From contig RQOL01000828.1 of the NCBI GenBank assembly GCA_013076295.1, positions 5,525,840 through 5,589,839 on the forward strand: DNA of 64,000 nt, written 5' to 3'. A model generated the notes under the pieces. That model did not search any database. It was not told the DNA's origin and worked only from the letters and a program-made list of their open reading frames with translations. Positions 1-12,830 of this stretch are shown piece by piece. Position numbers and translations under genes: made by a program. Source of the DNA: Sanderia malayensis. Taxonomy: Eukaryota; Cnidaria; Scyphozoa; Semaeostomeae; Pelagiidae. The number at the start of each line of letters is the position of its first letter. The stretch's first letter is position 1.

Positions 1-3000
1 CGGAATGTCCAAGAGTGAACAAGGTTATATTGTTAAAAAACTAATAAATATTTAATTAAGATGCACGCTTTTCATTTTGTAAAAGGGAGAGCGACTGGAC
101 AAAGATGTATTTGGCCTTTGTATTTTGCCTTTGTATTTAGTCTTTGTATTTAGTCTTGTACGTTCCATTCAGCTCGCCAGATATGAGATTACTAAGGGCT
201 TTTAATCTCTTCATGTGTGCTAAAGTAAATTTTTAATGAAAATAATATATGATGTTAAAAAAATAGCAATTAGTTCGGGAAACATCACACGTTCCCGTCG
301 GGATGGCAGGGTTATTTGCTGTGTAACATCCATTTCTGCTTTTAAGTTAGGAAAGACACTGACAGGGGAAAAGGGATCAAATAAAAGCTAATATCAAACG
401 CTATTCCTGCAATAGATGCAGCAAATAACAAAATTGTGAAAAGTAGCTAGGCCTAAGCCGACTAAAAGAACAATAAAAGTATTGAAAAGTTGGGATGTTT
501 CGAGGTGAAATCTAAAGAATTTTCAGCCTCAAAGTAATTCAGTGTCTGTAACTTTGAGTTGAAGCAATTAATTACAAAAATAACAATTGGGATAAGCTAA
601 ATCAGAATTACGAAAAAAGTGAACTGCGTGATGTGCTACAGGTACTCGAAGGAACAATGGAGACGCGGTATGACGTCACTAAAGTTTTGTACTTTCAATG
701 GTGTACGAGACTGCTATAACGTACCCATTTGAGCAAAGTTGTTAAAGAAAATACAGAAAACTTCCAAAAAACTCCATTGACCTCCGTTAGAAACAATTTC
801 TCATATCATCACTGTGACGTCACATTAGATAAGAAGCTTAATTTGAGTAACTTGTAGTCGTCAGAAACACGTCAAACATGCACTAAACCGATTACTATAA
901 CTTCTTTGTAGAAGCACTTTGATGAATCTTGATGCATTAGCTTTAATTAATTATGGAAGCTGGTTGACTGGTTGTCATAATAATAATAATAATGCAGCGC
1001 ACTAAATAACGCGAATACATAAAAATGTAAGAATACACGAAAGAAAAAATATGAGCACAACAATATTAACAGGGTTTCCAGGAATTTAGAAAGAACATCA
1101 AGAAAAAGGCCCCGTTGCACATTGAGGGTGATGAATTATAAATGTACATAAGGCACTAATGATTAGTCATTTTGCATTTGAAAGGAGACATCATGTCCAA
1201 AGTTTGTCAGAAGGCAACAAAGGTGGCTGTGCAATTTGAAGCAGCATTTTTCTTTGGTGCTTATGCTGCACAAACGCATGTGAAATGTTTTTCGTCCACA
1301 ACTTCGCATAGATCAAATGACTGACATTTTCGCTGCGATATTCTTCTCAGCCCCCATGTCTTCCTTTCTCGATTACTAGGTCATAGACACTGCACCTGAG
1401 CATTTCAAGAAGTTTTGGTGGCTTAAAATAAGGTAGAAGCATAAAATATCTCTTGGTTTGGAACTTTTCTTTGAACGGTTTACCCGTTCTCGGAGTTGTC
1501 GAATGTACATAATTTGAGCACCTGAGCGGATTATAAAAATGGCGGAAGACAGCGGAGCCGTTAATGTGCCCCAACTGTCCTATGCCGATGAAAATTACAA
1601 TGACATGAAATGACTTGGGCAGGGATATTCGTCGAGGATGAAAATTGCCTCACTCAACCGGATGATTTAAGAACGCTTTTTGTGTTTTCGATTAGGTAGA
1701 CCCTTAGAAAGGATACAAGTTTCCATTTGGATCAACTACACGGTGAAGAAGCCCATGCAAATCTAAAATGTTGAATTTAGAAGTTTAGCGTATATAGCTA
1801 AAGAGTTGACAGTGTTGACAAATGTGCACCGAACAATTGGCCAAGCTGAATTTCAATCAGAATTTTTGAGCTTGGCTATGCTGTCTTGTTATCCATAGGC
1901 TGCTCCTCTCTCTATTCCTGCTCAAAATATAAAATACTGCTACTATAAAGCGTGCTAGATCCACCACGTGGTACGTTTTCTCAATCTATTACGTGCCCCC
2001 CTCATTTTTCTGCTAATTATGAAGCATGCCCCCTCTATGGATAAAAAATTGTTGTTACTCAAGATCAATGTAAGATCAATGATATACTTAATAATTCCAA
2101 AAAAAATAGTTGGATAAAGCAAGGCTTATAGTAAAACTCTAGGCCATACGTACTTATTTGTTTGTCAAAACATGAAATTCACAAATAAGTATAAACTTGA
2201 GCTTAATTGCAGCACACCAGCACACAACATGCTTTAATTGCCTTTAATGCAAACAAAAGAGTTTCTGCAACGATGACAGTTGTTCATTCTCATTAGACCA
2301 TTTGTTATCGCTGGAATATTAGCAGGTCTTTTTCTTTCAACATTTTTGGGTAGTTAAAGCCATTTTTTCGACAAATAATTTCATGACCGTCAGAAACTAG
2401 CATGGTTATCAATGAGTGCATTCATTTTAGCAGATGGGCGCTTCAAGTCTCACTGCCCTGCTTTTCATCTCCTAAATACCTATTTCTCAACTTAATTTTT
2501 CAGACATGTATCTCCATAGTTTTACGTGCTTTGAAACCCATTATTGTTTTTTGAATTGCAGCATTTCAGGACTGGTATATTGAAACTAAACGACATTGAT
2601 CACATCGTACGAAGATTGCCAAGGATCCAGTACATGTGTAAAAAGAATGCATGGATGATAAATGAGATGAATAAATATGCTAAAATTATAATTTATTGGC
2701 AAAATACCACTGATTAAATGTCGGACATTAGATCAACGTGCGCTTAATGGCCTCAGGAAAAATTAGCCGAGGCAAGCATAAGTTAACCAGGAAAGAATCG
2801 ATGCAAACTACATAGCCTTGAAACATAGCCTAAAGCTCTTTTCCAAAAAATCGTTTGATATGGACCACTTCGGTTTCAAACGTTGTTGAGATGAACAGTG
2901 AAATGTGGCTTCTGTTGCAAGGCACATTGTATGTTGTGCATGGCCAAAACTTCATAAAATTCTTACAAGCTTTATCTATTTTAGTCCAAACCTATAGTAA

Positions 3001-3296
3001 TGAAGTTGCAACGAAGAGGGAAAAATTTAGTGCCTGGCTTTTGATGGCCTAGAAATCCAACTTGACTAAAAAAAGCGATGTGACGCATACGAGTTTGAAA
3101 AATGTTACTCTGTGGTGATATTGCTATATCAATAGTGAGTTCGTATAACTAATAAACAGCGTTGCCAATGTGATGAGATAGAAAATAAAGAATATCAGAG
3201 CAGACCGACTCCAGGTTTCTAAGCAATGCTTCCGACATTTCGCGATATAAAGTGAAGCCGCAATTTATGGAAAAGATGAAGAAAATTGACACTTAC
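1..3296. other. Downstream (intronic) sequence of the calcium-channel gene, no coding recognised
   Basis: AT-rich sequence lying 3' of the last recognisable channel exon on the minus strand, so probably one long intron that continues off the window. I looked on the minus strand for the next channel exon (IS2/IS3) and did not find it. A short (TAA)n run lies near 978-990. Open frames here have no recognisable domains. A plus-strand ATG at 1540 begins a 24-codon open frame in a start-like context but cannot be supported as a gene. Confidence 0.4.
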
Positions 3297-4061
3297 CAAC
3301 TTCATATTCAACTCTGATTTGTCTGAACTTGGCAGCGGTGTGTTCAGTGCCAAGAGAATACAGTTTACCATGATTGTTGTCAAAATGAAATATTCAAAAG
3401 GCTAGAATTGATGTGAAAGTAAAATAGACATCTGTTAGTTTTTGTTAACATGAAAGCGAGTAACGGAATACTATTTTCCTACAAAAACAAAAACCTTACG
3501 CAGTAGCATATGGGATGGATAACCAGTTTGGAAAATTAGATTCACAGGCGAATTAACTCTTCTAAGCCCCTTCCATTTTTAATTAAACTAAGCAATTCCA
3601 AATCCATAAGAAATGTGATGTAGATACGAAAGATATGTTTTTTGAATAGAAATAAATTCATTTGTTTCTAGCACCATGACATTAACTAAAGTTTCGAGAA
3701 AACAAATTCTAAAGTGGTTTTAATAATTTCTTTTTCGATCAATGGTTTAATACGTTGGTAATCCTGGCCTATTTTTGCTTCTGGCTTAAAAGAAAACAGA
3801 AGAAGCGCAAAGCTAATAATGATGACATTACCTTGGATTCACATATTATTCGACAAATTCTTCGAACAATGTTTTGTTCGGATAGCAGAAACAAGCTAAA
3901 GTAGGTCTTTCTTTCGGGACCAACAATTCTCTGCATCGAAGAACTTCTTGATCCTCCAGATTGAGACATATTTAAAGCAGTACGAGACTTTTCCAAAGGT
4001 TCTGGTGGCATTGAGATATCGAACAGCAAATTTAACAATTTAGCCTCCAAGTACCGCTTCC
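3297..4061 (-). CDS. Voltage-gated Ca2+ channel alpha-1 subunit, N-terminal and IS1 exons (partial gene)
   Basis: Two exons on the minus strand. Exon 3832..4061 (76 codons; acceptor TTTAG, donor GTAATG, starts after one base of a split codon, ends in phase 0) encodes a cytoplasmic N-terminal stretch ending SEQNIVRRICRIICESK. Exon 3297..3401 (35 codons, phase 0 at both ends; acceptor TCTAG, donor GTAAGT) starts PFEYFILTTIMVNCILLALN, which is transmembrane helix S1 of repeat I plus the following acidic loop. The join SEQNIVRR...PFEYFIL..I..NCI.LAL is the hallmark start of repeat I in Cav alpha-1 subunits, and the PFEY/NCI wording is closer to Cav2 than to Cav1 or Cav3. The protein would form a plasma-membrane Ca2+ pore. 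The rest of repeat I and repeats II-IV are outside the window or in exons I could not see. A possible upstream exon around 4370-4470 (ATG at 4479) has the right splice phase but is unproven. Confidence 0.75.
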
Positions 4062-5357
4062 CTAAATCAACATTTTAACGCGAAAAAACGTAAGCAGCAG
4101 AATGTGGTTAACAGCAAATCTTTGCTGTACTGTTATCATACGAAGTCTTACAAATAACACGTATAAATATAAATTCACTGCTCAAGTCTTTGTTGCTATA
4201 TTTTATTCGATATATAACGATGAAGGCGTATGACTATGCGGACTGTCAGTGAACCTTCTGCCCAATCACCTGCTATTTATGGTCACGTGACCAGAAATAG
4301 AACAAAGACTTGTTCAAATACGCACAAATTAGCATAATAGCAAATAACAAAGGTAGAAAACTACAGTGAGCACCTGTCGCTTGGAAGATTTGCTTACATA
4401 CACATTTAATTTCGCGTCTACAAATCTGGTCAGATTGTTTTGGCGCAAGCCTATTCAATGATAGGCCTACTCTCTTCACATTAATTCAATATTCAAAACA
4501 TAAAAATACGCGATAATCGAAAATACAACAGTATGAACAAGCAACCACAAGAGAGTACAGTCTACCATCAAAGAAGTTTAACTTCAATGCTAAAAAGAAA
4601 CTGATCTGTCTGTTACATAAAATGAATAATTACAAGATAATTTCAGTAACACGGATTATATAAATTCAAGCTGAATATTAATAAAGATTCGCGTGTACTG
4701 TATATTTTCAAAGTGTAGCTAGTCCCTTTGGAGTTATTAATTGTTCGAAATACGTCCCTTAGGAGCTATAAATTGTTCGAAAAATAGAAAAGATGCTTTT
4801 AACTTTCTGTTTATGTTATATCAAGAAATCAGCTTAACAAGAAAAACTACTTCATCAATTAAAAGCTGGTATTTTCTACTTAGCTACCGCGAATAATCTT
4901 TCCACGCAAGTACAACAATTATATGTGTCTTAGCGTGGAGGAATCGACGCTCAAATACATGTGCTGTGACATTACAAGTAAAACAAAATGAATCTCTTTT
5001 GTTCTCGCTTTATTTTTGCAATTCACCATCTGACTCATCATCAACTCGTGTAAATTGAATGATCGGCCAAATATAGGTGTACAAGCAAGTACAAGGGTTG
5101 CAGGTTAAGTAAAAACATAAATTACGCTCCTCAAAGCTCCATGTAGGCGATTTAAATAGATGAATAGTGACAATTTAACAGGTATATAAGATTGGCATGA
5201 TGGCAAATATATTCAGTTTTGCATGACCAGTCAGTTCAACTTTAAAAAGTATTAGTAAGTAAAGTAAAAATGGTACAAAAAATAAAACATTAATTTAAAA
5301 ACCTAAATTGGAATTGAAAAGCGGATAAAAATTACAAAAAGACATACATACTTGACG
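4062..5357. other. Intergenic or channel 5' intron, plus 3' flank of the p67phox-like gene
   Basis: AT-rich, no coding sequence recognised with confidence. A minus-strand AATAAA (plus-strand TTTATT at 5009-5014) lies about 345 bp past the stop codon of the neighbouring p67phox-like gene and is a candidate poly(A) signal for it; this is weak evidence in such AT-rich DNA. Confidence 0.3.
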
Positions 5358-8300
5358 TTAACTTGGATGACATATTAACTTTGGCTTCTCAATGCTTCCT
5401 TGCTGGATATGATCTAATGCTGCGGCGTTTAAGACCTTTTGTCTCCCCAAGCCATCCACATAACTAAAATGACACGAAAGTTGTTTTAAAACAAGATGAA
5501 TATATGTCTTAGAATACACAATGTTATAAAAGCTGACAATAAAACATAATCTTACGTGTATCATACCATACTCTGGTGTGCATAATAAACGTACCCATGC
5601 TTATTAATAATTAAAAAATCTTCCTACCCACGCAAACTTATTATGACCCCCATTTAATATTTTCTCGCATTTCGAGCTTCTGAAAAGATTTATCAAAAAT
5701 CATATACACATTATTACTTCCTTCTAAAACGTTTTTAATATTGACTACATTTGTAGTAGCTACATCTAGATCTTCAACTGCAGATTCTGACCCCGCCGCG
5801 CTTATTAACTTTGAGAATTTTTCCAGACCCTTTCATTTATTATGCACGAAAAAGTAATAGACACACATATCGTGGTGGAATGACATCATACATGCAAGAT
5901 GATTGATACAAAAATAACAATCGCTCCAAAAATAGCTCAGTGGGCAAGAGGGAAATATGTGGCACGAATGAACATCCAATCATCCAATTTGATGGTAGCT
6001 ACAATTATGCATCATGTCATCTCATGAGATCAGTTCAGGCGCATTATAAAAGTAAAGCTCAAGCCGAATCACTTTCTTTTGACAGCAGCTACATGTTTCA
6101 AGATAGTTCGGTAAAACAAAACAAAAATGCATATAAAGATAAATGCTTGTTATGTTGTGAACTTACTGGACAGAAACATCTCGGGGAATTGACTGTTTGC
6201 ATAATTTTACCACATCGTTCAACGACATGTCTTCGTTTAGCTTTATCTTTGTGGAAAAGTTGAATTCCAGCTCAACATCTATGGCATGATGACCATTCTG
6301 AAAACCAAGCCCATTAACAATTTAACCGTAAGTAGACGAAGTTTCATTTTACCACAAATTTGTAACAAAACAAAAATTGACATCTCAATCCCGCTGATTT
6401 ACGTTGCTCATGTATAGTAGCTAAGTATCTCAAAGTCTCAAAATTATTCACCTTGGCATTATCTGTAAAATCACGTCGTTCTGGTTTGGTGACAGGTGAA
6501 ACGGGAAGAGGCTTATTTGGTCGTCGAAGAGGAGTGCGATTAGGTTCTGCAACAATTGGATGCGACGAATTTTGCTCAAACGCTGAAGTTATTGAAGGCT
6601 GTCCTGTCCATGCTTTTCTGTTCAACTCGCTTCCCAGAGATGGGGAGTTTGGAGGTCTAACTGGTACCGGGCACTTGGGAAGAGGTTTACTTGGCTTACC
6701 ACTCCATGTCTCTGATCGATATTTTAAATCTTCTGGTTGTTGCGGGCTTTGTGGAAGAGGTTTGCGTGGTGGTGCTCTGTCCACTACTCTTCCCAAAGTC
6801 ATAGAAACATGGGGCGGCCTTGCCGGAGGAGATATCCTCTTTAGAGATTGCCTATGAGTTGGTTTTCTAATATCTGACAATAACTCTGTTCTGGTTTCCT
6901 GTAACTGAAATTGAAAATACGAATAGTCAAAGATAAAACACGCATGAAAACAAACGAGAACGATAGCTGCCAAAATTTTATTAGGATCAAGAGATTCGAA
7001 CGTGAACGTATTTGAACGTCAAACTACCGTTTGGCGTTTAAATGGGTTGTCGTTCGTTGTTCGTCATTTGTTGTCGGTCCTACAGTAACACATCTCAATA
7101 AGAATTATTACTGGATTGTGATTACTATGAATCTGATTAGTTGATGGCTATTCATGTTTGTTTGAAGTGAAACTTCGATTTTATTATTTATTTCCTCTAC
7201 AGGATAGGAAAAGGATATACTCATAACAAAATTCCTCTCTAAAATCCAGGTAAGGGAATACAATATAACCTCAATATAGCAAACAGCTGTAAAACCAGGA
7301 TTAAAGAAGCATGTAGTGGTTATTAAACATGATTATCTTGCAAAGGTGTCATTTGTAAGGAGATTAATGTAATGCCATAATATTTGATTTTGAGTTAATA
7401 AAAGCAACTCACAAGCTTCAATCCAGAGAAACCAGCATCTTTGTCTGTGGGATCTGCTGAATATAAAACCTAAGAGAAAAACACTGCTTAACAACCATGC
7501 TGTATTAAGCATTAAATATGAATGATATGATCTAACTGGATCATTAGTAGATTATAATTAGGAACTATTAACATCATAATCAGACAAATTTAAACTACAC
7601 AAGATGTACACATATTAAGAATGGCAAACAGCACACTTTATATAAAAATCACTATTAGTTATCATCCAGCATTAAAATAAAATAAAAGTGACTGGTTTCC
7701 CAACTGGATCAAAAAAGAAAATATAAGTGACTGGATACCTTTGCCTTCCCAAGGTAATCTTTCTTTTTAAGATTTTTCACAGCATGTGCAGGAGGTTTGA
7801 AAACAGCAATGCCAGGAATGCTGCAGTTAATGTCATGGCCACGCTGGCAAAAAATAAACAGTCAGATTTGTTAATGAATTTTAAAGCAAATTGAAATATT
7901 CATGGTCAAAATCAAAGACAAGAATCCATTAAGTATAATGAGGTTGAATGAAATAATGAAATAAGCTCCAAAAATCTGAAACTTTACTGCTCCCATCAGT
8001 GAAATGTTTAATGGAAAAAATTTGTTCAAACAATCAAATGAGATTTCACAAAAACTAGTATTACCTGTAACATGTCAAGAGATTTCTGAATCTTTTCCTG
8101 AGACTTTTCACCTTCGTTTGCTTGGATATATTTAAGCAAGATTGACTTTGCCTTATCCTTGTCACCCAACTTTGACATCATGGCTGCTCCATTCAGCAAT
8201 ACCTGTAAACACAAATAATGATGCAATGAAGTAGTTCTCAAGAGCAATAGCCAGTAATGAAATGAATATGCATTAACTTCCCTAGCTATGTGAAGTATCA

Positions 8301-9673
8301 AAAATTAAATGCCAGATTGATATTTGTTGTGTGATTCTAAATAAAGATAAGTCAGGTTGATGTACAAACATGTTACAGGCTGCTTGGTATGAGAAACTTA
8401 AAAGTGCTCCAGAAATGAGCTCTTCGCATACTTTATGTGCTCTGCTTCACACCCTTACAAAAAGTATGGAGGGGCTATAAAAATATAAGTAAATGGAAAT
8501 TTTAGTCAGTGACCATAATAATGTGCACCAATAACATTTTACAGTTGTATCCTTTCATTGCAAGCAAGTACAAACTGAAATGCAATTTGTCTTATTATGA
8601 CTCAGGGTTATACAGCATTTAAGTTGTAGAATCGCCACTAAATTGTTTGTGCTTCATTAACAATATATTCTTTGAGCTAATATCTTTGAGATAATTCCTA
8701 AGTTTTGATATACGGCTCTCCACTCACAATTCAAGGAGTGCTTTAAGTGCTCAAGCTTGACCAAGCACCTTCTCAGGTATACCTTGTTATAAGGCCTTGA
8801 CTCACCTCATACTCATGAAGCTGATACTTCATGCCAATCTGCTTATAATCAACCATTTTATTGCCACGCATACATCTAATTGTAGCTTCAAAGTCATCAA
8901 ATGCATTTTTCAAACTAAGATGAAAGAATATAAAAAAGAGCTCTTAAGCAGTTGGTCATAAAAATGCATTTTAAGAGGTAAAGTACATGTCACCATGATA
9001 AACATAGAAATGGGAGTTTAAGTGCAGAATATAAAAATTTTATTTAAATGGGGGGTAACATGGATTGAAACAGACAGAGAAAGATTATCTGCACCATCTT
9101 CTTTACCTTCCCAACTTATAGCGGCATATGCCTGTCATAAAGTAGCCAATAGCAAGATGACAATCCTTCTCTACAGCACACTTGAAATTCTACAATAAAT
9201 ACACAAAGTGATTGAATAAAAGGCCTGTAAATAGTTTCATTTTTATTCAATGATTATGATGGTGGGAGTTACAGTTGCATAGCTGAATTTATACCACAAT
9301 TAGTCATGTATTCTAAAAGAAATCCAAAAATTCCTACTCCTTTATCTTGATTGCTGGACCGGACCAAGCATGTTAACCCTTTATGGGCAAGGTAAATTAC
9401 AAAGAGTAAATTTCTCAATCAGCCACTTCCTGATTAATATATCTGGTTGAGTCCCACTGGCTATGGTAAAAGTACACCATACCAATTTCATTTACCAACC
9501 TTAAGTGCATTTGCTGTGTCATTCAGTGTAAGATGTGCACAACCAATATTATATGATATTTTCGATGAGATTGTGCCCATAGACAAAAACATTTCAATTG
9601 AATCCTTCATTAATCCACTTTCGTACGTGTTGACTGCATTATCCCAAATTTCAATATCTTCTGCAGATGACAT
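5358..9673 (-). CDS. p67phox/NOXA1-like NADPH-oxidase activator (TPR - activation region - PB1), complete, 9 exons
   Basis: Cytosolic activator of a Nox2/Nox1-type superoxide-producing NADPH oxidase. Exons (minus): 9500..9673, 9107..9189, 8806..8914, 8065..8202, 7739..7843, 7413..7469, 6452..6898, 6167..6297, 5358..5463; all GT-AG and all phases fit, giving 449 codons from ATG at 9673 to TAA at 5358. Exons 1-4 are the TPR region, with the hairpin RGNKMVDYK and the DCHLAIGYF repeat. Exon 5 ends KKDYLGKAK and exon 6 continues VLYSAD, matching the p67phox activation region (DYLGKATVV in human, recalled). Exon 7 (149 aa) is a Pro-rich, basic linker with repeated KPLP motifs. Exons 8-9 form a C-terminal PB1-like fold (IDVELEFNFSTKIKL). 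No SH3 domain is encoded, unlike human p67phox, which has two. This order (TPR, activation, PB1 last) resembles fungal NoxR. The pairing of exons is strong; the exact subfamily (NCF2 or NOXA1) is not resolved. Confidence 0.92.
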
Positions 9674-10549
9674 ATTGCTTTTACAATATTTATTTGGTTT
9701 AAGAAGTTATTTTCTTTTGCACAAAACGAAATTGATTGCCTAAAAATAAAACTGATACTAAATAATACGTAGAAACACTCTGCTTCAACAGTCCTATGTG
9801 TCCTATCTTGCATTCAAAATAGTCGAAATAAATCAACATCGATAAAAAGATAAAACCATTGTCGTTTTAAAAATTTGAGAACAAAGTTCGACTTAAATAC
9901 ATTTGTCTTATCTCCGCCTTTCGCCATCACAAACATAACATTGAATTGTTTCAAGAGACAATTATTTCATAAGGTGAAGATTCTGTGCAATTGTGCTAAA
10001 GACAATTGCAGCGGAGAAAATGACCAAAACTCCATCCCACATTCTCCAAATGATGCGAACAAAAACACATTTTCGTCGTCGTTTGACTTGGAATGAAAAT
10101 TTAATTGTCCGAAATTACTTGCTGTCCGAAAGTTTTATTGGCCGAAAGTTTGTTTTTTATCATTGTTTCACGAGTGTGCTTCGCACACGTTCAATTCAAT
10201 TCTCGTATTATCCTTGGTGTTTACTCGAGTTTATATACCTTTACCTTGGTTGCAACCAACTCGGCCAATACTTTTGCGGTGCCCAACCACCAGAAGACCA
10301 TTTTTTCCAACGTTTGGGCTATCTACTCACAGTTGCCGATTTACAATGACCTCATCGGACACCGTGTCATTTCAATTTCATGTATAAATTCAAGCTTTTA
10401 ATTACAGGGTTTAGCAACAATATAATAATATAATCAAGGATAAGCTTTGGACACTTGGAAAGAACTCAAGAGAGCTATCGAGCCAAGTGCCCTTATGTTA
10501 AACTACATGGCAATATAAAAATTTTAATTACATGAATTGAATATTGCAA
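9674..10549. other. 5' flank of the p67phox-like gene; repeat fragments
   Basis: No coding sequence recognised. The first few hundred bases upstream of the minus-strand ATG at 9673 must include the promoter, but no TATA box stands out. Around 10,096-10,150 there are several 'gtccgaaa' words also clustered at 17,640-17,710. The 44-base stretch 10,156-10,203, with hairpin GTGTGCTTCGCACAC, recurs at 16,309-16,349, so a dispersed repeat is present. Confidence 0.4.
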
Positions 10550-12830
10550 ACAGTAACAGTAACAGTAACACTAAACATCAAAGAAAAAAAGAATTAAAGT
10601 AAATTAAAATTAAAAATGAAATTAAAAATAAAAGCCAAAAATACTACATTATAGCAATAGCTTGCATCAATATCAGTAATCATGCATGGTATGATAAAAT
10701 TGAAGTGTTTTGTCTAGGAATTGTTTTTGAGGAGCCATAATTTAAGAAACTTTTTGAAAGTAAATTTTGATTTGCAAATCTTTATATCTTTTGGTATGAT
10801 ATTCCAAGTTTTAACTCCATTGTTAATTACACTGTTTTGCATTGAATTTGTTCTCATAGCAGGCTGAGAGAAAGAGCCTGAGGTTGCTTGCCTGGTACTT
10901 ATGGAGTGTTTAGTACTCGTCAATTGAAACAAATCACAAAAATGCTTTTCCAAAGTATTCTTATATATATCAAACATAAATTTACCACATTCATTTTTAT
11001 AGCTGTCATCAAGACATAACAATTTCAGTTTGTTAAATAGAGATTGACTGTGGGCTCTTTGTGATTGGAAAGTAATCAAACGTACAGCACGTTTAATGCT
11101 TTTTTTTAAAGGGTCTAAAATGCTTTTATATGTTCCTCCCCAATTTATAATGCCATAATTAATGTGTGGTTGAATAAAAGCATTGTAAATGTTAATAAGA
11201 ACATCTTTACCAACAAAGTGTCTCAATCGAGCTATTATTCCCACACCCTTTGATATTTTTAAATTAGTTTGTTGAACATGGGTCTTCCAATTTAAGTTAT
11301 TATCGATTAAAACACCAAGATATTTCACGCTCTGTGTTTCCTCTAATTTTTCATTGTTAATATGGATTACAACTTCTTGGTTTACTTTTTTATTTTGGGG
11401 GGAGAATATTAAATAATTTGATTTTTTTGTGTTTAAAGAGAGTTTATTAGCAATTAACCAGTCAGAAATGTTATTCAATTCTGCATTTATATTTGATTCT
11501 AAAATGTTTATATTATCATGTGACATAAAAAGACTCGTATCATCGGCAAAAAGGTGAAAGTCAAACTTTTTGGAAGAATTAGGTATATCATTTATGTATA
11601 AAAGAAATAGTATTACTATTTCTTTTATAGTGTAGTGAAAATTGAAAATAAAATAAAAAAATAAAAATAAAATAAAATAAAATAAAAAAGTGAAAATAAA
11701 AATTTTCCTGTTGTATTTTTCTCGATTTTGCAAAAGCATTTGACACAGTCGACCATGAAATTCTTTTGCATAAATTAGAATATTATGGTATAAGAGGTGT
11801 TGCACTGGAGTGGTTTCGTTCTTACTTGACAGGTAGAAAACAAAGTGTCTTTGTTGTTCAAGGTAGTGTCCTTGGTCCTTTAAAAGGACCAAGGACACTA
11901 CCTTGAGGTACACCATAGGAAATATGAAGACTTTCTGAGAGCTCATTGCCTACAAAGACACTTTGTTTTCTACCTGTCAAGTAAGAACGAAACCACTCCA
12001 GTGCAACACCTCTTATACCATAATATTCTAATTTATGCAAAAGAATTTCATGGTCGACTGTGTCAAATGCTTTTGCAAAATCGAGAAAAATACAACAGGA
12101 AAATTTTTTGTGCTCAATTGCATTAATCAACTTTGTAGTAACATCAAGTATTGCAAGGGTAGTGGACTTGTTCTTTTGGAAACCAAATTGATGTTTAAAA
12201 ATTACCTTGTTTTTTTCAAGGAAGTTGTTTAACCTGGTGTACATAAGTTTTTCAATGATCTTGTTAAAAATTGGTAGAAGGGATATAGGGCGATAGTTTG
12301 TTACCTCTAATGGTGAATTAGCCTTGAAGATCGGTATGACTTTGGCATACTTTAATATCTTAGGGCAGTGACCTGTAGAGAGAGACTCATTGACAAGTAC
12401 CGTCAGTGGTCCTACTATATCGTCTTTAATAGCCTTAATCATCTTAATTGGGATATCATATGCATCCGCTGATTTTTTGGCATCTAAACTACTAATATGA
12501 TCACTAACTTCAAACTCTGAGACAGGATTGATAAAGAAGCTATTGGGTTGTCGAATGGGTAAATAATCTGTGAATCTCTTTGATGTATTACCTAATTTAT
12601 TAACTAAGTTTTGTGCTACTCCGGTAAAGAATTCGTTAAAATGATTGGCAACTGTTTCTTGGTTATTCACTATAGTGTTACCAATTATTAATGAAATATC
12701 ACTCGTTTTTTTCTTAGTTGATTTTCTTAATAAATCGTTGATACCCATCCAGATTTTCTTGGAGTTCTTCTTGCAACTTTCAAAATACTGGTGAGATTGT
12801 TCCTTATTTTCCCCTTCTCCATTTACGCTC
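10550..12830 (-). mobile_element. Non-LTR retrotransposon A (CR1/Jockey-like), 5'-truncated and rearranged
   Basis: A minus-strand reverse transcriptase in two blocks. The N-terminal block (11,885-12,830) has [28 protein letters not shown], a [10 protein letters not shown] turn and upstream text ending KKNSKKIWMG. The C-terminal block (10,714-11,640) has LLYINDIP, FADDTSLF (catalytic DD), LSLNTKKS, VKYLGVLID and the thumb region, ending at a stop at 10,714. A short (TTACTG)n tract on the minus strand at about 10,550-10,572 is a plausible CR1-type 3' tail. The endonuclease part is missing (5' truncation near 12,830). Between the blocks, 11,641-11,884 is an A/T-rich run followed by an inverted copy of the adjoining RT segment, so the element cannot encode an intact RT. 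Confidence 0.85.
11699..12108. repeat. Large imperfect palindrome inside non-LTR element A
   Basis: Bases 11,699-11,883 are the reverse complement of sequence within 11,885-12,108. The centre reads GGTCCTTTAAAAGGACC and the arms are near-identical, except that about 45 bp near the centre of the right arm (reading GNELSES..ISYG on the minus strand) are absent from the left arm. The palindrome sits exactly at the break between the two RT blocks. A (AAAAT)n-like run occupies 11,641-11,700. Confidence 0.85.

Noticed and set aside
1540..1614. Possible short plus-strand first exon beginning MAEDSGAVNV
   Set aside because: Only 24 codons before a stop and no donor site or following exon could be supported.
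4273..4479. Candidate upstream exon of the calcium channel (ATG at 4479, donor after QIFQAT)
   Set aside because: The splice phase fits, but the residues are not recognisably channel-like. Mentioned in the channel entry only.
6453..6857. 134-codon plus-strand frame
   Set aside because: It is exactly antisense to the Pro-rich exon 7 (6452..6898) of the p67phox-like gene, whose phases and splice sites fit.
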